Of a stretch of 59,868 nt of DNA, positions 6,435 through 14,710 are shown one piece after another. Numbering within the stretch: the stretch's first letter is position 1; each line of letters starts with the position of its first letter. Both the position numbers and the translations under genes were made by a program. Under the pieces are notes generated by a model that worked only from the letters and a program-made list of their open reading frames with translations, made no database searches and had not been told where the DNA came from. The stretch is from Gammaproteobacteria bacterium (GTDB lineage Bacteria > Pseudomonadota > Gammaproteobacteria > Pseudomonadales > Pseudohongiellaceae): contig RFVC01000012.1 of the NCBI GenBank assembly GCA_009922595.1, positions 1 through 59,868 on the forward strand, given 5' to 3'.

Positions 6435-9356
6435 TCAGTTAACCGGGTTGCCTTCCTCGTTCAGTTCCACGATGGGATATCCCAGGGCCTGTAGCGATTC
6501 CTCAATCACGGCTTTATCACCGACCACCACGATAGCCATGTTTTCAATCGGCAGGTATTCCTGAGCAAGGGCATTAACGCGATCCATGGTCAGATTATTG
6601 ATAATGTTCTGCTGCTCCCTGACGAAGTCACTTTCAAGATCATAGGTAATAATCTGGTTCAGCAGGCTGGCTTTCTGTCCCGGTGTTTCATAATCAAGAG
6701 CTTCACTCTGGCCGATGGCATCCTTGGTGAACTGAAGTTCTTCCGGCGTGATGCCGTTTTCCCTGTATCCGGTTATTTCATTGACGAACTGCACGATGGA
6801 GTCTGCCGTTGAGTCCGCTCTTACCCCTGCAGAAGCGGTAAAGGGGCCGGGTATCCGAGTTGCCGAGAAGCCGCTGCGGGCACCATAGGTGTAGCCCTTG
6901 TCTTCACGCAGGTTGAGATTGATGCGGCTGCTGAAGGCGCCGCCGAGAACATAGTTCATTAGGTAGCGTTCGAAGTACTCCCCAGTCGGATCATAAGTAA
7001 GGTCGGACATGTAACCGATGCGAATTTCCGATTGCGGCGCGTCAGGCTTGTCGACCAGAAAGATCGTCGTAGTATCAAATGTTGGTGAATCCGGCTGAGC
7101 GGGAAGGGTGACATCCTCATTCGGTAATTCAAGAAGGAAACCCAGCTTGTCCATGACCTGCTGCTGGCTGAAATTACCTACCAAAACAACGCGAAGGGGC
7201 TGGCTGACCAGGTTCTTGCCGCGAAAGTCTTGCACATCATCGAGCGTGATAGTCTGAAGGCTTTCGATACTGCCTGAGGCGGGAATCGCAAATGTATGAT
7301 CCTCATTGTAGATCAGCTTGCGGTATACATCGCTGGCAATTGCCGAGGGCTCCTGCTTGTTGGCTTCCAGAGACTCAATCTGCTGCTGTCTTAACCGGGC
7401 CAGGTCCATTTCGGTGAACTCGGAGCGGAACAGCCGTTCCTCGAGCAGGGCTAGCGTTGCATCAAAGTTGCGCTCGAGTGAAGACATGCTGATGGACATG
7501 GTTTCATTACCGCCGCCGACACCAATGCTGCTGCCAAGCTTGTCCAGTTCCTTCTCAAACTCCTCGGCTGTGAAGTTTTCGGTGCCCTCATTCATCATTG
7601 CCGCAGTAAGGCTGGCAAGGCCTTCCTTACCTTCAGGATCAATAAGGTGGCCGCCGTCAAAGACCAGGCGCATACTGACCAAGGGAACTTCCGAATGGCT
7701 AGCGCCGATAATCTCAATACCGTTGCCTAGTGTGCCTTCCCAGTAATCTGGCATTACCACCAGTGGGTTGGCGCCGGGTGTCGGTTTCACGGAGCGGTCA
7801 AAAGATGAATTCACGTTGCGCAGCTCTAGAGGGGCATCAGTGGTGTCTACCAGACTGATGCGTTCAGGAATGTCGAAATTATCTGGCTTGGCCTGTCCTT
7901 CAGGATCGTTTGACGGTACCACGCTTTCAATAACGGCTGGCTTATCCTTTATATAGGTATTGAAGACCCGTAGGACATCTTCCTTGGTCAGTGAGCGAAT
8001 GGCTTCAAGTTCGCTCTGAATATTGTTCGGGTCTGCCAGGAAAGTCTGGTAGTAGGCCAGCTGAGATACTTTACCCCTGACGCTGGACAGGCTCGCAATA
8101 AGTGCGGCTTCCTGGGTGGCCTTGTAAATCTGGATATCATCATCGCTAATAGAGTCAGCATTGAAGTTCGCAAACACGTCACGCATTTCTGCTTCAAAAT
8201 CACTAAGTGGTGTGCCGGGGAACGGCAGGACAAAGAAGGTCAGTGTGCCGCCCAGTTCCTGGTTGCTGTTGAAGCCGCTGGCCTGTATGGCTTTCTGTGT
8301 GAGCACAAACTGCTTGTAAAAATAGGATTTTCTACCAACGCTGATCATGTCGTTAAGCGCTTCAAGTGGCACGCGGTCAGGATGATCCAGGGCTACCGTT
8401 GGGTAGGTAAAAAGCAGGGCAGGGAAGCGAATGGCATTGTCCACGTAAGAGACATAGCGGTCTGCATCGAGCACGGGTGTGGGCTGGCTGTCAGGCAGCA
8501 CTTCCGGTCCTGGAGGAATTTCGCCAAAATATTTGACGACAAGATCGAGTACTTCATGCTCTACCACATTGCCGCCGATGGTCAGCGTGGCATTGTTGGG
8601 GCCATACCACCGCAGGAAAAACCCTTTCAGGTCATCGAGTGTTGCCGCATCTAGGTCTTCAGTGTAACCAATTACCGGCCAAGAATAAGGATGTTCTGGT
8701 GGATAAAGTGCAGAGGACATTACCTCTGACCAGCGCCCGTAAGGGGCATTGTCCACGTTTTGGCCGCGCTCGTTTTTAACGGTAGCGCGCTGGTTTTCAA
8801 ATTTCTCTTCGGTGACCGCGTTAAGCAGGAAACCCATGCGGTCAGATTCCAGCCACAGCATGGTTTCAAGCTGGTTGCTTGGAACAGTCTGAAAGTAATT
8901 GGTGCGGTCATTATTGGTAGTTCCATTCATGGTGCCGCCGGATTCAGTCACGATCTTGAAATGTTCGTCATCTCCCACATGCTCCGAACCCTGGAACATC
9001 ATATGCTCGAAAAAATGGGCAAATCCTGAACGCTGGAAATCTTCTCTGGCCGAGCCCACATGGTATGTCACATCAACATGAATCAATGGGTCGGAATGAT
9101 CTTCGTGAATGATTAGGGTCAAGCCATTGTCCAGCTGGAATTTTTTGTAGGGAATGACAATTTCCCCATCATCGGCATTGACTTCCTCCAGCTGCGTGTA
9201 GCCTCCAGACTGTGACATCTCAGCTGAAACCGCAGAGTCATTACCCAGCGTTGATGAATCGCTGCAGGCATAAAGTAGTACCATGCCCAGGAAGGCAAAA
9301 AAAAGTGTACTCAGGGTTCTGAGCAGTGAAGTGGGGTGTAGATCAGGGGAAGGCAT
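6435..9356 (-). CDS. M16-family zinc metalloprotease, predicted lipoprotein
   Basis: A 973-residue pitrilysin-like protease, probably anchored in the periplasm by a lipid: the signal segment ends in the lipobox LLYAC (Cys31). The first M16 half has the inverted zinc motif HFFEH (114-118) in SGFAHFFEHMMFQGSEH, and a downstream ENQRATVKNERGQN segment that supplies the third zinc ligand (Glu). The second half (from about residue 520) keeps the fold, with RINLNLREDKGYTYGARSGF, but no HxxEH, as is normal for single-chain M16 proteases. These enzymes degrade peptides. The length (about twice 450) fits. It is the first gene of a minus-strand group with the small ORF and kinase. Confidence 0.93.
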   Translation of the reverse strand: MPSPDLHPTSLLRTLSTLFFAFLGMVLLYACSDSSTLGNDSAVSAEMSQSGGYTQLEEVNADDGEIVIPYKKFQLDNGLTLIIHEDHSDPLIHVDVTYHVGSAREDFQRSGFAHFFEHMMFQGSEHVGDDEHFKIVTESGGTMNGTTNNDRTNYFQTVPSNQLETMLWLESDRMGFLLNAVTEEKFENQRATVKNERGQNVDNAPYGRWSEVMSSALYPPEHPYSWPVIGYTEDLDAATLDDLKGFFLRWYGPNNATLTIGGNVVEHEVLDLVVKYFGEIPPGPEVLPDSQPTPVLDADRYVSYVDNAIRFPALLFTYPTVALDHPDRVPLEALNDMISVGRKSYFYKQFVLTQKAIQASGFNSNQELGGTLTFFVLPFPGTPLSDFEAEMRDVFANFNADSISDDDIQIYKATQEAALIASLSSVRGKVSQLAYYQTFLADPNNIQSELEAIRSLTKEDVLRVFNTYIKDKPAVIESVVPSNDPEGQAKPDNFDIPERISLVDTTDAPLELRNVNSSFDRSVKPTPGANPLVVMPDYWEGTLGNGIEIIGASHSEVPLVSMRLVFDGGHLIDPEGKEGLASLTAAMMNEGTENFTAEEFEKELDKLGSSIGVGGGNETMSISMSSLERNFDATLALLEERLFRSEFTEMDLARLRQQQIESLEANKQEPSAIASDVYRKLIYNEDHTFAIPASGSIESLQTITLDDVQDFRGKNLVSQPLRVVLVGNFSQQQVMDKLGFLLELPNEDVTLPAQPDSPTFDTTTIFLVDKPDAPQSEIRIGYMSDLTYDPTGEYFERYLMNYVLGGAFSSRINLNLREDKGYTYGARSGFSATRIPGPFTASAGVRADSTADSIVQFVNEITGYRENGITPEELQFTKDAIGQSEALDYETPGQKASLLNQIITYDLESDFVREQQNIINNLTMDRVNALAQEYLPIENMAIVVVGDKAVIEESLQALGYPIVELNEEGNPVN

Positions 9357-9532
9357 CCTTCTTTCCTCGCAGGTAAAAAAGTTTTTAAAAAATATCTTTA
9401 AGGCTGTTGATTAAAGCATATAGGCATATCTAGTCCAAGAACGTAGAAACCGAAAAAATTCCGCTCAAATGTCCGAATTCCTGCTGCCTGGGGTAATATT
9501 GTCTTCATTGTTTCCACCAGGTGCAGACTGCT

Positions 9533-9898
9533 ATGGCAACCCAGTTGGTCAAGCTTCGTAACGTTCCCGAAGATGAGCTCGAGGAAATTTATGCGCTTAT
9601 GGAAGCCAACGATATAGAGGTCTATGAAACCTCCGCCGGGAACTGGGGAATATCGATGCCGGCGCTGTGGCTTCGCCATGATGAGCAGCTGACGAAGGCT
9701 AAGAATATTCTCAAGGAATACGAGACTGAGCGTTTTCAGAGGATGCGCGAACAATACGAGGCCCGAAAAGAGGCGGGGAAGGCGAGAACCTTCCTGGATA
9801 TCGCGCGTGAAAATCCAGTCCGCTACATAGCTTACCTGGTGATGATTCTTGCGCTGCTTTATATTTCTACTGTCCCTTTTATCTCTTTAATGACCTAA
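9533..9898 (+). CDS. DUF6164-type small membrane protein
   Basis: A 121-residue protein with an N-terminal cytoplasmic domain (ATQLVKLRNVPEDELEEIYALM, then IEVYETSAGNWGIS and a charged helix of EYETERFQRMREQYEA type) and a single C-terminal membrane segment (YIAYLVMILALLYIST). The pattern LRNVP...YETSxxxWGIS...W is what I recall for DUF6164; its function is unknown. A GTG at 9521 could start four residues earlier, but ATG 9533 has an AGGTG ribosome-binding site about 9 nt upstream and gives the usual MA-x-x-L N-terminus. The pirin gene follows 19 bp downstream and may be co-transcribed. Confidence 0.7.
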   Translation: MATQLVKLRNVPEDELEEIYALMEANDIEVYETSAGNWGISMPALWLRHDEQLTKAKNILKEYETERFQRMREQYEARKEAGKARTFLDIARENPVRYIAYLVMILALLYISTVPFISLMT

Positions 9899-9917
9899 AT
9901 GATATGTTGTCTGATTG

Positions 9918-10940
9918 ATGTCTGATTCTGTTATTGAAATAACTTCGCTCGATTTTCATTGGCCTACTGCCGATCCCTTCCTTTTTTGCGCATTCCATCA
10001 GGATAATTTTCCTCGGGGCAATGGGGAACTAGGCCCTGATGCTTCCCTGGCCGGCCGGAATATTGGGCAGGACTTTACCAAGCAGGATGGCTGGCGTATG
10101 TATCATGGTGACCGGGTGCCGGGTTTTCCTGGTCATCCCCACCGGGGCTTTGAAACAATCACAGTTGTTAAAAAGGGCCTCGTGGACCATGCCGACTCAC
10201 TGGGTGCGGCGGGTCGTTACGGGGACGGTGACGTACAGTGGATGACTGCAGGCAAGGGCATTCAGCACAGTGAGATGTTTCCGCTGCTGAAAAAGGATAC
10301 AGAGAACCCCTTGCTGCTTTTCCAGGTCTGGCTGAACCTGCCAGCGGCAAGCAAAATGGTAGAGCCGCTCTTCACCATGTTCTGGAATGAAGATATTCCG
10401 GTGATTTCTACTGAGGATGCTAAAGGAAATAAAATCAGCATTGAAGTGATTGCCGGCAGGTTGGATGACATTTCGGCACTGTCACCGCCGCCGGATTCAT
10501 GGGCCTCAGAAACTGAAAGTCATGTGGCGGTATGGCTGATTGATATAGATACCGATGCCAGCTGGACATTGCCAGCTGGAGCCCCCGGGTTAAACCGAAT
10601 GCTGTACTTTTACGATGGAGACAGTTTGTTCATCGGAGATAAAACAGTGGAGGCCAGTCATGGTATAAGGCTCCAGTCTGACCTGGAAACAACTATCAAG
10701 GCGATAGACGGTAAAGCTCGGTTACTAATGCTCCAGGGAAAACCTATAGGTGAGCCTGTGGCACACTATGGCCCGTTTGTGATGAATACACGTGAAGAAC
10801 TGCAGCAGGCCTTTATTGATTACCAGCGCAACCAGTTCGGCGGCTGGCCATGGGAAAGAAATGACCAGGTGCATGGGGAGAGAGGTCGTTTTGCCCGCTA
10901 TGCGGATGGCCGTGAGGAAGTGCCTGAAAAGAAAAGTTGA
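9918..10940 (+). CDS. Pirin family protein
   Basis: A bicupin protein of about 340 residues. Its N-terminal cupin has the pirin signature HPHRGFETITVV, followed by GDVQWMTAGKGIQHSEM, which supplies the metal-binding His and Glu residues. A second cupin domain lies from about residue 190 on, with the typical end motif GPFVMNTREELQQA. Pirins are Fe-binding proteins; some have quercetin 2,3-dioxygenase activity and others modulate enzymes, so a precise role is not assigned. At 340 residues it is longer than the usual 230-300. The ATG at 9918 directly follows a TTG at 9915. Its stop codon lies in a 7-bp repeat array. Confidence 0.88.
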   Translation: MSDSVIEITSLDFHWPTADPFLFCAFHQDNFPRGNGELGPDASLAGRNIGQDFTKQDGWRMYHGDRVPGFPGHPHRGFETITVVKKGLVDHADSLGAAGRYGDGDVQWMTAGKGIQHSEMFPLLKKDTENPLLLFQVWLNLPAASKMVEPLFTMFWNEDIPVISTEDAKGNKISIEVIAGRLDDISALSPPPDSWASETESHVAVWLIDIDTDASWTLPAGAPGLNRMLYFYDGDSLFIGDKTVEASHGIRLQSDLETTIKAIDGKARLLMLQGKPIGEPVAHYGPFVMNTREELQQAFIDYQRNQFGGWPWERNDQVHGERGRFARYADGREEVPEKKS

Positions 10941-10983
10941 AAGTAGATAGTTAAAAGTAAAAAGTAAAAAGTTAAAAATAGGA
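10935..10983. repeat. Seven-unit heptamer array overlapping the pirin stop codon
   Basis: Seven contiguous 7-bp units: AGTTGAA, AGTAGAT, AGTTAAA, AGTAAAA, AGTAAAA, AGTTAAA, AATAGGA. The TGA stop of the pirin gene lies inside the first unit, as in the array at the purE stop (first unit also AGTTGAA). The register is exact through all seven units, so it is more than A-richness. No hairpin is formed. Confidence 0.65.
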
Positions 10984-11031
10984 ATTTAAAATATCTGCAT
11001 GCGATTTATGCACGGATAATTTAGAGAATAT

Positions 11032-11202
11032 ATGGAACAGGAATTAGATCAGGCACAGCAAATATATGACCTTATAGTGAGCTACCTGGTGACCTATAGT
11101 TTCCAGATTCTGGCTGCCATCATCATTTTGCTGTTGGGCATGTGGGTGGCTCGAAAAGCTCCCGACTTTCTTGAGAAGTTCATGGTGGGGGAAAACTCCT
11201 GA
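11032..11202 (+). CDS. 56-residue MscS-like N-terminal fragment (single membrane helix)
   Basis: The small gene encodes MEQELDQAQQIYDLIVSYLV, a hydrophobic helix ILAAIIILLLGMWVARKAPD, then LEKFMVGENS and TGA. The layout resembles the first conserved membrane helix of small MscS mechanosensitive channels (dilute acidic N-terminus, then Q-x-x-x-A-x-x-I-L-x-x-G), but the pore helix and beta domain are missing. The stop is 2 nt before the mobA ATG, so the two are probably translated together. It may be a truncated channel remnant or a small membrane protein in its own right. No longer frame continues the MscS sequence. Confidence 0.55.
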   Translation: MEQELDQAQQIYDLIVSYLVTYSFQILAAIIILLLGMWVARKAPDFLEKFMVGENS

Positions 11203-11204
11203 CT

Positions 11205-11774
11205 ATGATTTATGGACTGCTGCTCGCTGGCGGCAAGTCTTCACGAATGGGTGAGGACAAAAAACAGCTTCTTCATCATGGCCAGTCGCTGTTGGATCAT
11301 GCGCTGGATTTACTTCAGGGTTCAGGTGTTAACCGTGTACTCATTAGCGGCGAAGTTGAAGGTCGCGATTTTATACCGGATATTTATCCTGGCAGCGGGC
11401 CACCCGGCGGTATTTACAGTGCCGTTGATTTTCTTGCCAGTGAAAAGGAATTTAATGACTCACTTCTGCTGGTCATACCAGTGGACATGCCTTTTTTGAC
11501 TGTGGAATCACTAAAACGATTGGTTGGTGGTATAGATTCTTATGCAGCCTGTCGGTACGAGAATAAAATTTTTCCCTGCGTTTTCAGAAACTCGGTCTCA
11601 CTCTACAAACACCTGCAAAAAATTTTTGCGGATGGCCAGGTAAAGGGCGGAGCCAGATCCATGCGGGCGCTGCTCGAGACTGCGCAGGCACATACTCTTA
11701 AAAAAGACGGACTGCCAGAAAATGTATTTGCGAATATCAATGCGCCAAGTGATCTCCCCATGTTAGAGCAATAA
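11205..11774 (+). CDS. mobA: Molybdenum cofactor guanylyltransferase MobA
   Basis: MobA attaches GMP to molybdopterin-Mo to make MGD, the precursor of the bis-MGD cofactor used by formate dehydrogenase. The nucleotide-binding start LLLAGGKSSRMGEDKKQL fits the LAGGxSxRMGxDK signature, and GSGPPGGIYSAVD and IPVDMPFL are the GG and metal-binding D motifs. At 189 residues the length is normal. It lies next to the formate dehydrogenase operon, transcribed convergently with it, and the operon would need its product. The two share a bidirectional terminator. The gene follows the small MscS-like ORF by 2 nt. Confidence 0.92.
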   Translation: MIYGLLLAGGKSSRMGEDKKQLLHHGQSLLDHALDLLQGSGVNRVLISGEVEGRDFIPDIYPGSGPPGGIYSAVDFLASEKEFNDSLLLVIPVDMPFLTVESLKRLVGGIDSYAACRYENKIFPCVFRNSVSLYKHLQKIFADGQVKGGARSMRALLETAQAHTLKKDGLPENVFANINAPSDLPMLEQ

Positions 11775-11790
11775 ATTTTTTCAGATAAAT

Positions 11791-11822
11791 AAAAAAGGCC
11801 GGTTTTTAAGCCGGCCTTTTTT
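11791..11822. terminator. Bidirectional rho-independent terminator between mobA and fdsA
   Basis: A 12-bp perfect stem AAAAAAGGCCGG / CCGGCCTTTTTT with an 8-nt loop. The T tract follows on the plus strand and the complementary A tract serves the minus strand, so it can stop both convergent transcripts. Confidence 0.9.
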
Positions 11823-11833
11823 ATAGTTGGAAG

Positions 11834-14689
11834 TTAGTGCGCCACTTCCTCGTTGGACTCACTTTCTGCCAGGTTGCGGCGTTCCTCATTGTAAGCAAGG
11901 TACTGTTTCTGCCATTCGGACATGTGATCCGTATGGGAAACCTGTACCGCGGTTACCTTGTACTCGGGGCAGTTGGTGGCCCAGTCACTGTACTCGGTAG
12001 TCACCACGTTAGCTCCTGAAATTGGGTTGTGGAAGGTGGTATAGACAACGCCCGGCTGCATCCGTGTTGAAACCACAGCATGCATCGTGGTGTCGCCCTT
12101 GCGACTGGCAATCTTGATCAGGTCGCCATCCTTGATATTCCTCTCTGCTGCATCCTCGGGATGAATCTCAAGAATATCTTCCGGGAACCACTGATTGTTT
12201 TCTGTGCGGCGGGTTTGTGCGCCAACGTTGTACTGGCTCAAAATGCGTCCGGTAGTCAGGATAAGCGGGAATTTCCTCGTCACTTTCTCCTCGGTTGGGA
12301 CAAACTCGGTAATCTCAAAGTTACCCTTGCCTCGAACGAATTTATCAATGTGCATGATCGGCGTACCGTTAGGCGCGTCATCGGTGACAGGCCACTGCAT
12401 GCTGCCTTCTTTGTCTAGGCGTTCAAAGCTGACACCGGCAAAGGTTGGAGTCAGTGCAGCGATTTCATCCATGATTTCCTCGGCACTGCTGTAATGCATC
12501 GGGTAGCCCATGGCTCTGGAAATTTCCATGACTATTTCCCACTCATGCTTGCCGGTCTTTGGCGCCATTACTGGTCGCACACGGCCTAGGCGACGTTCGG
12601 CATTAGTGAAAGTGCCGTCTTTTTCCAGGAAGGAAGTGCCGGGTAGGAATACGTGGGCAAACTTGGCAGTTTCGTTAAGAAACAGGTCCTGTACCACCAG
12701 GCAGTCCAGGTTTTCAAGGGCAGCTTCAACATGATGCGTGTTCGGATCAGACTGGGCGATATCCTCACCCTGGACAAACATACCCTTGTAGGTACCTTCA
12801 ATGGCTGCATCAAACATGTTTGGAATACGGAAGCCGGGCTCGGCATCCTGCTCAACGCCCCAGGCATCTTCAAAGAGCTTGCGAGTTGCGTCATCACTGA
12901 CGTGGCGATAGCCGGAAAACTCGTGCGGGAAGGAACCCATGTCGCAGGAACCCTGCACATTGTTCTGGCCACGCAGCGGATTAACGCCGGCGCCATCCTT
13001 ACCGACATTACCGGTCAGCATGGAAAGGTTGGCCATGCCAATCACCATGGTGGAGCCCTGTGAGTGTTCGGTTACGCCCAGGCCGTAATAAATTGAAGCG
13101 CGTTCGGCTTTCGCATAGCGGCGCGCCGCTTCGCGAACTTTTTCCGGGTCACCGCCAAGCCAGTCGGCCACAGCCTCTGGGGAATTTTTCTTGTCCTTGA
13201 TGAATTCCAGCCACTTGTTGAATGAGTCAGTATCGCAGCGCTCGCTCACGTAGTCCCAGTCGGCCAGATCTTCCTCAACAATGGTATGGGCAAAGGCATT
13301 GATCAGCGCCACGTTACCACCGGGTGTCAGCGGGATGTGAATACCAGCCTTGATGTGAGGAGACTCAACCAGGTCAATTTTCCTTGGATCACAGACAATC
13401 AGGTCGGCATGATCGCGCAGGCGCTTCTTCATGCGCGACGCAAATACTGGGTGCGCATCAGTCGGGTTAGCACCGATCAGCAGAACCAGGTCGGTGTGCT
13501 CAACACTGCGGAAATCCTGCGTACCGGCTGAGGTACCGAAAGTGGTTTTCAGACCGAATCCGGTAGGTGAATGACAAACCCTGGCGCAGGTGTCGGTGTT
13601 ATTGTTGCGGAAGGCCGCGCGAATCATTTTCTGTACGACGTAGACTTCCTCGTTGGTAGTGCGGGAGGAAGTGATGCCACCGATGGATTTACGGCCGTAT
13701 TGTTCCTGAATTTTCATGAAGCGCTTGGCGGTATAGGAAATGGCTTCGTCCCAGCTCACTTCTTTCCATGGGTCGGAAGTGTTTTCACGAATCATCGGAT
13801 TCATGATGCGGTCTTTATGCGTGGTGTAACCAAAGGCAAAACGTCCCTTGATACAGGAGTGACCGTCATTGGCCTTGCCGGACTTGGCGGGAACCATGCG
13901 CACAACCTGGTCGCCTTTCATTTCAGCGCGGAAGGTACAACCCACACCGCAGTAGGCACAGGTGGTTTCAACGTGGTGTTCAGGCGTGCCGATTTCCAGG
14001 ACTGATTTTTCCATCAGCGTGGCAGTCGGGCAGGCCTGGACACAGGCGCCACAGGAAACACACTCGGAGTTCATGAAATCTTCTTCAACCCCGGCGCTGA
14101 CTTTGGATTCAAAACCGTTGCCGCTGATGGTCAGAGCGAAGGTACCCTGGACTTCTTCACAGGCACGCACGCAGCGCGAGCAGACAATACATTTACTAGC
14201 TTCGAATTGGAAGTAGGGGTTGCTTGTATCTGTTGGCGCATCAAGATGATTGGCACCGTCGTAGCCGTAGCGCACCTCACGCAGTCCTACCGCACCGGCC
14301 ATGTCCTGCAGTTCGCAGTCGCCGTTTGCAGAGCAGGTCAGGCAGTCCAGCGGATGGTCGGAGATATAGAGTTCCATCACGCCCTTACGCAGTTTGTTCA
14401 GCTTGCCAGTTTCTGTGTGAACAACCAGGCCTTCTTCAACCGGTGTGGTGCAGGAGGCAGGCGTACCGCGACGGCCTTCAATTTCCACCAGGCATACACG
14501 GCAGGAACCAAAGGGTTCAAGCGAATCGGTCGCGCAGAGCTTGGGGATGGTGGTTCCCATCATCTGGGCAGCACGCATGATGCTGGTGCCCTTGGGTACT
14601 GAAATCTCCTGGCCATCAATAGTCAGCGTGACTTTTTCTGTCTCGGTGACGGCTGGTGTTCCGTAATCGATTTCTTTGATCAGGCTCAT
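11834..14689 (-). CDS. fdsA: NAD-dependent formate dehydrogenase, molybdopterin alpha subunit
   Basis: Oxidises formate to CO2 and passes electrons through Fe-S clusters to the NAD-reducing FdsB/FdsG partners. Order of domains in 951 residues: N-terminal [2Fe-2S] ferredoxin (FGSCRVCLVE), the NuoG-type His-Cys3 site (DHPLDCLTCSANGDC), two [4Fe-4S] sites (CIVCSRCVRACEE and CVSCGACVQACPTA), the CAYCGVGC cluster site, then the bis-MGD domain. The Mo ligand is cysteine, not selenocysteine, in ARVCHSPTGFG. A C-terminal molybdopterin dinucleotide-binding domain starts near TTGRILSQYNVGAQTR. It is the last gene of fdsG-fdsB-fdsA; no fdsD follows before the terminator. Confidence 0.95.
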   Translation of the reverse strand: MSLIKEIDYGTPAVTETEKVTLTIDGQEISVPKGTSIMRAAQMMGTTIPKLCATDSLEPFGSCRVCLVEIEGRRGTPASCTTPVEEGLVVHTETGKLNKLRKGVMELYISDHPLDCLTCSANGDCELQDMAGAVGLREVRYGYDGANHLDAPTDTSNPYFQFEASKCIVCSRCVRACEEVQGTFALTISGNGFESKVSAGVEEDFMNSECVSCGACVQACPTATLMEKSVLEIGTPEHHVETTCAYCGVGCTFRAEMKGDQVVRMVPAKSGKANDGHSCIKGRFAFGYTTHKDRIMNPMIRENTSDPWKEVSWDEAISYTAKRFMKIQEQYGRKSIGGITSSRTTNEEVYVVQKMIRAAFRNNNTDTCARVCHSPTGFGLKTTFGTSAGTQDFRSVEHTDLVLLIGANPTDAHPVFASRMKKRLRDHADLIVCDPRKIDLVESPHIKAGIHIPLTPGGNVALINAFAHTIVEEDLADWDYVSERCDTDSFNKWLEFIKDKKNSPEAVADWLGGDPEKVREAARRYAKAERASIYYGLGVTEHSQGSTMVIGMANLSMLTGNVGKDGAGVNPLRGQNNVQGSCDMGSFPHEFSGYRHVSDDATRKLFEDAWGVEQDAEPGFRIPNMFDAAIEGTYKGMFVQGEDIAQSDPNTHHVEAALENLDCLVVQDLFLNETAKFAHVFLPGTSFLEKDGTFTNAERRLGRVRPVMAPKTGKHEWEIVMEISRAMGYPMHYSSAEEIMDEIAALTPTFAGVSFERLDKEGSMQWPVTDDAPNGTPIMHIDKFVRGKGNFEITEFVPTEEKVTRKFPLILTTGRILSQYNVGAQTRRTENNQWFPEDILEIHPEDAAERNIKDGDLIKIASRKGDTTMHAVVSTRMQPGVVYTTFHNPISGANVVTTEYSDWATNCPEYKVTAVQVSHTDHMSEWQKQYLAYNEERRNLAESESNEEVAH

Positions 14690-14710
14690 GTCATTTCACC
14701 TATGAAAAAT

